DNA of 64,000 bases from Streptomyces flaveolus. GTDB taxonomy: Bacteria > Actinomycetota > Actinomycetes > Streptomycetales > Streptomycetaceae. The translations under genes and the position numbers were made by a program. Positions 59,808-64,000 of this stretch are shown here, piece after piece (position 1 is the stretch's first letter; each line of letters opens with the position of its first letter). The stretch covers positions 48,581-112,580 of the forward strand of contig NZ_BMRV01000022.1 in assembly GCF_014648815.1 (NCBI RefSeq). The letters are read 5' to 3'. The notes under the pieces were generated by a model that saw nothing but the letters and a program-made list of their open reading frames with translations, had not been told where the DNA came from and ran no database searches.

Positions 59808-60383
59808 ATGCCGCACTCCTCCGCCGTCCTCGTCATCGACATGCAGAACGCGCTGATGGGCATCGCCCACCGGCCAGCGCAGACCGTCGCCGCGATCGCG
59901 GGGCTGAGCGAGCGGGCCCGGGCCGCCGGTGTGCCCGTGGTGACGGTGCGGCAGGGGGACGAGGAACTGGTGCCCGGCACCGAGGGGTGGCGGGTCGTGC
60001 CGGAGCTGGCGCCCCGCGAGGGGGAGGCGGTCGTCGACAAGACCACGCCCGACAGCTTCCTGGCCACCGATCTCGACGGGACGCTCAAGGCCCTCGGCGT
60101 CACCGAGCTGATCGTGACCGGCTTCGCCACGGAGGTCTGCGTGGACACCACGGCGCGGCAGGCGCTGAGCCGGGGCTACGACCTGGTCGTCGTGGCCGAC
60201 GGGCACACCACCTCGCTGCGCGGTGAGGCGGACGCCGATCTCGTCCCGGCGGACCGCTCGATCGCCCAGTACAACGCGATCTACCGGACGATCGGCTGGC
60301 CCGGCCGCCGTATCCGGGTCCGGGCCGCCGCCGACGTGGACTTCACCGCCCCCGAGGGGGCCGGGGGCCTCACGCCTGCTTGA
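59808..60383 (+). CDS. Isochorismatase-family cysteine hydrolase
   Basis: The protein has 191 residues. The Asp-Lys-Cys triad is in place: Asp in VLVIDMQNALMG, Lys in VVDKTTPDSFLATDL and Cys in TGFATEVCVDTTARQALSRGYD. It should hydrolyse an amide, for example nicotinamide or a ureido compound; isochorismate is less likely because the family is wide. It is divergent from the MFS gene and convergent with YceI, with which it overlaps by 14 bases. Confidence 0.88.
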   Translation: MPHSSAVLVIDMQNALMGIAHRPAQTVAAIAGLSERARAAGVPVVTVRQGDEELVPGTEGWRVVPELAPREGEAVVDKTTPDSFLATDLDGTLKALGVTELIVTGFATEVCVDTTARQALSRGYDLVVVADGHTTSLRGEADADLVPADRSIAQYNAIYRTIGWPGRRIRVRAAADVDFTAPEGAGGLTPA

Positions 60384-60966
60384 TCGCCGAGATGTCGAAG
60401 TTCAGCTTGATCTTGTCGGACACCAGGACGCCGCCCGTCTCCAGGGCCGCGTTCCAGGTCAGGCCCCACTCGGAGCGCAGGATCTCCGCCTTGCCCTCGA
60501 AGCCGACGCGCTCGTTGCCGAAGGGGTCCCTGGCGGCGCCGTTGAACTCCAGGTCGATGGTGATCGGCTTGGTGGTGCCGAGGATCGTCAGGTCGCCGGT
60601 GATGCGGTAGTCGTCACCGCCGAGGGCCTCCGCCTTGGTGGAGCGGAAGGTCATCGTGGGGAACTCGTCCGTCTTGAAGAAGTCCGCGCTCTTCAGGTGA
60701 CCGTCGCGGTCGGCGGACCCGGTGTCGATGCTGTCCATCGTGATGTCGAGGGACGCCGTGGACTCGGCCGGGGCGGTGCCGTCCAGGTGCAGCGTGCCGG
60801 TGAAGTCGAGGAACTTGCCCTTGACGTTCGTGACCATGGCGTGCCGGGCGACGAAACCGATCGTGGTGTGGGACGGGTCGATCGCGTAGTCGCCGGTGAG
60901 GGCGGCGAGGTCCGGGTTGACGGCGGCGGGGGTGGCGGCGGCGGACTTGTTGCCGAAGAGGCCCAT
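60370..60966 (-). CDS. YceI-family protein
   Basis: The protein has 198 residues. It starts at an ATG behind AAGGAG and carries the YceI lipocalin-like barrel: GDYAIDPSHTTIGFVARHAMVTNVKG, TLHLDGTAPAESTASLDITMDSIDTG, SADFFKTDEFPTMTFRSTKAE, GDLTILGTTKPITIDLEFNG and AEILRSEWGL. YceI proteins bind long-chain polyprenoid or fatty amide ligands. No signal peptide is seen, so the form is probably cytoplasmic. A TTGAA..TTCAA palindrome precedes it. Confidence 0.9.
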   Translation of the reverse strand: MGLFGNKSAAATPAAVNPDLAALTGDYAIDPSHTTIGFVARHAMVTNVKGKFLDFTGTLHLDGTAPAESTASLDITMDSIDTGSADRDGHLKSADFFKTDEFPTMTFRSTKAEALGGDDYRITGDLTILGTTKPITIDLEFNGAARDPFGNERVGFEGKAEILRSEWGLTWNAALETGGVLVSDKIKLNFDISAIKQA

Positions 60967-60986
60967 GACGTTCTCCTTGGTTTTGG

Positions 60987-60998
60987 TTGAATGTTCAA
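60987..60998. promoter_or_regulatory. Palindrome TTGAATGTTCAA upstream of yceI
   Basis: TTGAA-TG-TTCAA is a perfect 5-bp inverted repeat in an A/T-rich tract 21 bases before the YceI start. A related TTCAATCTTCAAC lies at 61034-61046. The TTGAA-N2-TTCAA form is typical of MarR-type operators, and such regulators often control yceI. Confidence 0.5.
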
Positions 60999-61121
60999 TC
61001 AGTCCCAACGAGAACGACCGTAGACCTATTCCGTTCAATCTTCAACATCATCCGCGATGTTTCTCGGGAGGATCACTCCGCACGGCATGCTTCCCCGTCC
61101 TTCGGGGACGTGATAGACGGC

Positions 61122-63479
61122 ATGAGCATGACCTCTCCGCGGCACCGCGCGCACCGGCCCCCCGCCTCTCCCACCCGACGCACCGTCCTGCTCGCCGCGG
61201 CCCTGGCCGCCGGCCTCACCCCGGCGCTCACCGCCCCCGCCGCAGCAGCCGAGGACGCCTACGCCACGCTCCGGCGCCGCTGGCTCGACATCGCCCTCGG
61301 CACCGGCTACGACCCGGCCGCCGAACCGTACGCCTCACGGCTCGCCGAGACCGGCGAACGCGCCCGCGCCTTCCGCGCCACGATGGCCCCCACCCCCACG
61401 TCGCTCTGGCCCGGCCACCCCTTCGACCCGCCCGCCGGCATCACCTTCAGCTACGGCCGGCTGTGGACCATGACGCAGGCGTACGTCCAGCAAGGCACCG
61501 GATCCACCGGCGACGCGGCCCTCCTCGCCGACGTCCTGCGCGGCCTCGACCACCTCTCCGCCACCGTCTACCACCCCGCCACCACGCGCTACGGCAACTG
61601 GTGGGAGTGGCAGATCGGCAGCCCGCGCCTGCTCATGGACATCACGGCCGCCCTGTACGACCACCTCGGCCCCGAGCGCGTCACCGCGGCCTGTGCCGCC
61701 GTCGACCACTTCGTCCCCGACACCATGCTCGGCGACTACACCGGCACCTCCACCGGCGCCAACCGCGTCGACCTGTGCCGCTCCGTCGCCCTGCGCGGCA
61801 TCCTGGGCCGCACCCCGGCCAAGATCGCCCTCGCCCGCGACGCCCTCTCGCCCGTCTTCCCGTACGTCACCGAGGGCGACGGCCTCTACGCCGACGGGTC
61901 GTTCGTCCAGCACACCTGGGTCGCCTACTCGGGGACGTACGGCCAGGTCATGCTGGACGGGCTGGGCCGGCTGTTCGCCCTGCTCGCCGGGTCGGAGTGG
62001 GAGGTCACCGACCCGGGCAGGCAGATCGTCCTCGACAGCGTTGAGCGCGCCTACGCGCCGCTCATCCACGACGGACTGGTCATGGACGGCGTCAACGGGC
62101 GCGCCATCAGCCGCGGATACCTCGCGAGCGACGACCTGCACGTCATGCGCAGCGACCACTTCCACGGGCAGCAGCTCATCGCGGCCATGGCGGTGCTCGC
62201 GGGCGGCGCGAGCGAGGCCGAGCGCGGCCGCTGGCACGCGCGGATCAAGGGCTGGATCGCACGCGACACCGTCACCCCCGTCCTCACCGCGCCCCAGTTC
62301 GGGGTGGCCGACCTGGCCCGGCTGCGGGCCATCGCCGACGCGCCCGTCGAGGCCGCGCCCGAACCCACCGGACACCACCTCTACACCGCCATGGACCGCG
62401 CCGTGCACCGCCGGCCCGCGTTCACCGCGGGCCTCGCCATGGCCAGCGACCGCATCGCCCACTACGAGTGCGGCAACGGCGAGAACCCCCGCGGCTGGCA
62501 CACCGGCTCCGGGATGCTCACCTGGTGGGCCGACGCAAGCCGGTCCGACCAGTACACCGACTGGTTCTGGCCGACCGTCGACTGGTACCGCCTGCCCGGC
62601 ACCACCGTCTCCACCCGGCGGCTCCCCGACCGGGCGGGCGGAGAGTGGGGCGAGCCCAAGCCCGACGTGCGCTGGGTCGGCGGGGCGACCGACGGCGAGT
62701 ACGCCGCAGTCGGCCAGCACCTCAAGGGTCTCGGATCCACCCTCGAAGCCCGCAAGTCCTGGTACTTCCTCGCCGACGCCGTGGTCTGCCTGGGCGCCGG
62801 CATCACCTGCGTGGACGGCGTCCCCGTCGAGACGGTCGTCGACAACCGCAACCTCGGGGAGGGCGGCACCCAGACCCTCACCCGCGGCCGGGACTGGGCC
62901 CACCTGGAGGGCCACGGCGGCTGGATCGTGCCCGACGGCGGCCTGCGGACCCTGCGCGAGGACCGCACCGGCGCCTGGTCGGACATCAACACCACCAGCA
63001 CCACCGAGCGCCGCACCCGCCGCTGGCAGACGCTGTGGCTGGACCACGGCACGGACCCGGACGGCGCCGGGTACGTCTACGTCGTCATGCCGGGGGCGTC
63101 CCGCCGGACGGTCGCCCGACGCGCCGCCGACCGCGGATGGATGACGGTCCTCGCCAACGACGACCGGTGCCAGGCCGTCGCCGTACCCTCGCTCGGCCTG
63201 ACGGCGGCGAACTTCTGGCAGCCCGGCACGGCCGGTCCGCTCACCGCGACGGCGGGGGCGAGCGTGCTGGTCCGGCGCCGAGGCCGTACCGCTACGCTCT
63301 GCGTGAGCGAGCCGCCGCGCACGGGGGCGCCCCTGGAGATCGTCTGGGACCACCCGGTGAGGGGCGTCGTGAGGGCCGACGAGTCGGTCGGGATCGTCGC
63401 CACCGGGCGCCGGCTGCACCTCCGTGTCACTCCAGGGGTGGTATGTACCACCCACGAATGTGAGGTGACTCTCAGCTGA
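61122..63479 (+). CDS. Polysaccharide lyase family 8 (hyaluronate/chondroitin/xanthan lyase type), Tat-exported
   Basis: The protein has 785 residues, about the family length. PTRRTVLLAAALAAGLTPALTAPAAAAEDA is a Tat signal with twin arginine, so it acts outside the cell. The lyase catalytic Asn, His and Tyr are in TGANRVDL, SFVQHTWVAY and SGTYGQVM, and the aromatic patch is NWWEWQIG. These match PL8 enzymes that cut uronic acid polysaccharides by beta elimination. The middle and C-terminal beta-sandwich domains follow. The start is ATG 61122 or 61128; no strong ribosome binding site is seen. The substrate could be hyaluronan, chondroitin or xanthan. Confidence 0.88.
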   Translation: MSMTSPRHRAHRPPASPTRRTVLLAAALAAGLTPALTAPAAAAEDAYATLRRRWLDIALGTGYDPAAEPYASRLAETGERARAFRATMAPTPTSLWPGHPFDPPAGITFSYGRLWTMTQAYVQQGTGSTGDAALLADVLRGLDHLSATVYHPATTRYGNWWEWQIGSPRLLMDITAALYDHLGPERVTAACAAVDHFVPDTMLGDYTGTSTGANRVDLCRSVALRGILGRTPAKIALARDALSPVFPYVTEGDGLYADGSFVQHTWVAYSGTYGQVMLDGLGRLFALLAGSEWEVTDPGRQIVLDSVERAYAPLIHDGLVMDGVNGRAISRGYLASDDLHVMRSDHFHGQQLIAAMAVLAGGASEAERGRWHARIKGWIARDTVTPVLTAPQFGVADLARLRAIADAPVEAAPEPTGHHLYTAMDRAVHRRPAFTAGLAMASDRIAHYECGNGENPRGWHTGSGMLTWWADASRSDQYTDWFWPTVDWYRLPGTTVSTRRLPDRAGGEWGEPKPDVRWVGGATDGEYAAVGQHLKGLGSTLEARKSWYFLADAVVCLGAGITCVDGVPVETVVDNRNLGEGGTQTLTRGRDWAHLEGHGGWIVPDGGLRTLREDRTGAWSDINTTSTTERRTRRWQTLWLDHGTDPDGAGYVYVVMPGASRRTVARRAADRGWMTVLANDDRCQAVAVPSLGLTAANFWQPGTAGPLTATAGASVLVRRRGRTATLCVSEPPRTGAPLEIVWDHPVRGVVRADESVGIVATGRRLHLRVTPGVVCTTHECEVTLS

Positions 63480-63633
63480 CGGCTTTGTGCGACCTCTACA
63501 AGGCTCAGGCCCCCTGAGCAGTCGAAACGGCTGCATGTTCTCGAGGTTCTGTTCAGTGGTACCAGGAAAACACGTCGGAGACTGTACGGAGTCGACGGCT
63601 CGCTTTCCTCGGTCCGCTTCGTAGAGTCGCTAC

Positions 63634-64000
63634 ATGACCGTTTTGGATGAGGCGCCGGGTGAGCCGACGGACGCGCGCGGGCGAGTAGCCGAACTGCACG
63701 AGATCCGTGCCCAGGCGGCGGCCGGGCCGAGCGAGAAGGCGACGGCGGCGCAGCACGCCAAGGGCAAGCTGACCGCGCGCGAGCGGATCGAGCTGCTCCT
63801 GGACCCGGGCTCGTTCCGGGAGGTCGAGCAGTTGCGCCGGCACCGGGCGACCGGGTTCGGCCTGGAGGCCAAGAAGCCGTACACGGACGGTGTGGTCACC
63901 GGCTGGGGCACGGTGGAGGGCCGCACCGTCTTCGTCTACGCGCACGACTTCCGTATCTTCGGCGGTGCGCTGGGCGAGGCCCACGCCACGAAGATCCACA
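63634..64000 (+). CDS. accB: Acyl-CoA (propionyl-CoA) carboxylase beta subunit, 3' end outside window
   Basis: The first 122 codons are seen and no stop occurs before the edge. TVLDEAPGEPTDARGRVAELHEIRAQAA and KLTARERIELLLDPGSFREVEQLRRHRATGFGLE, then TDGVVTGWGTVEGRTVFVYAHDFRIFGGALGEAHATKI, match actinobacterial acyl-CoA carboxylase beta subunits, specifically the propionyl-CoA type that makes methylmalonyl-CoA for fatty acids and polyketides. The FRIFGG segment begins the oxyanion region of the carboxyltransferase. TAGAGT at 63622-63627 ends six bases before the ATG, so a leaderless mRNA is possible. The gap 63480-63633 shows no gene. Confidence 0.9.
   Translation, partial: MTVLDEAPGEPTDARGRVAELHEIRAQAAAGPSEKATAAQHAKGKLTARERIELLLDPGSFREVEQLRRHRATGFGLEAKKPYTDGVVTGWGTVEGRTVFVYAHDFRIFGGALGEAHATKIH

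Overview
The window is chromosomal DNA from a Streptomyces-type actinomycete. GC content is very high, third codon positions are almost all G or C, GTG starts are frequent, genes commonly overlap as ATGA or GTGA, and the intergenic regions carry the G/C hairpin repeats typical of the genus. From memory, the gene order matches the core region of the Streptomyces coelicolor chromosome around SCO5480 to SCO5535 (cysteine desulfurase, mnmA, ligA, rmdB, gatCAB, cdgC, ilvBNC, serA, pruA, leuB, ilvE, cimA, accB); no database was searched. I see no rRNA, tRNA, CRISPR array, prophage or intact insertion sequence.

Layout. 1-8.5 kb: the end of a TRIC-type channel gene, a thioesterase-like gene, a TetR regulator with operator-like repeats and two small membrane proteins, then cysteine desulfurase and mnmA (tRNA 2-thiolation) split by a divergent amidase gene, and small enzymes. 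8.5-19 kb: a short methionine-synthase-like protein, DNA ligase LigA, the c-di-GMP phosphodiesterase RmdB flanked by an inverted pair of intergenic repeats, and gatC-gatA-(79-aa unknown)-gatB for Gln-tRNA(Gln)/Asn-tRNA(Asn) formation. 19-30.5 kb: methyltransferase, MMPL transporter with a GNAT gene, a large LuxR-type ATPase regulator and redox enzymes. 30.5-34 kb: CdgC, with an intact GGDEF domain, an intact inhibitory site and a decayed EAL domain.

34-39.6 kb: the ilvB leader peptide and attenuator, ilvB-ilvN-ilvC and serA. 39.6-46 kb: an MFS exporter and its TetR partner around a 13-bp inverted repeat, then a PucR-type regulator divergent from proline dehydrogenase and P5C dehydrogenase. 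46-49 kb: leuB and ilvE. 49-55 kb: a cluster of NCS1 permease, fused urease gamma/beta subunit, urease-like alpha subunit, agmatine-deiminase-like protein and TetR, with two operator-like palindromes between the divergent promoters. 55-57 kb: cimA behind a short leader ORF with two ATT isoleucine codons and a strong attenuator hairpin. 57-64 kb: a Gly-rich membrane protein, an MFS efflux gene with a decayed copy of its own 3' end beside it, isochorismatase-family and YceI proteins, a Tat-exported polysaccharide lyase, and the start of the acyl-CoA carboxylase gene accB.

The main theme is branched-chain amino-acid synthesis: cimA, ilvBNC, leuB and ilvE lie within 23 kb, and two of the transcription units show leader-peptide attenuation. 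The most interesting candidates are the urease-like cluster, whose alpha subunit keeps every metal ligand but has a remodelled substrate pocket and no accessory genes nearby, and the cimA isoleucine attenuator.
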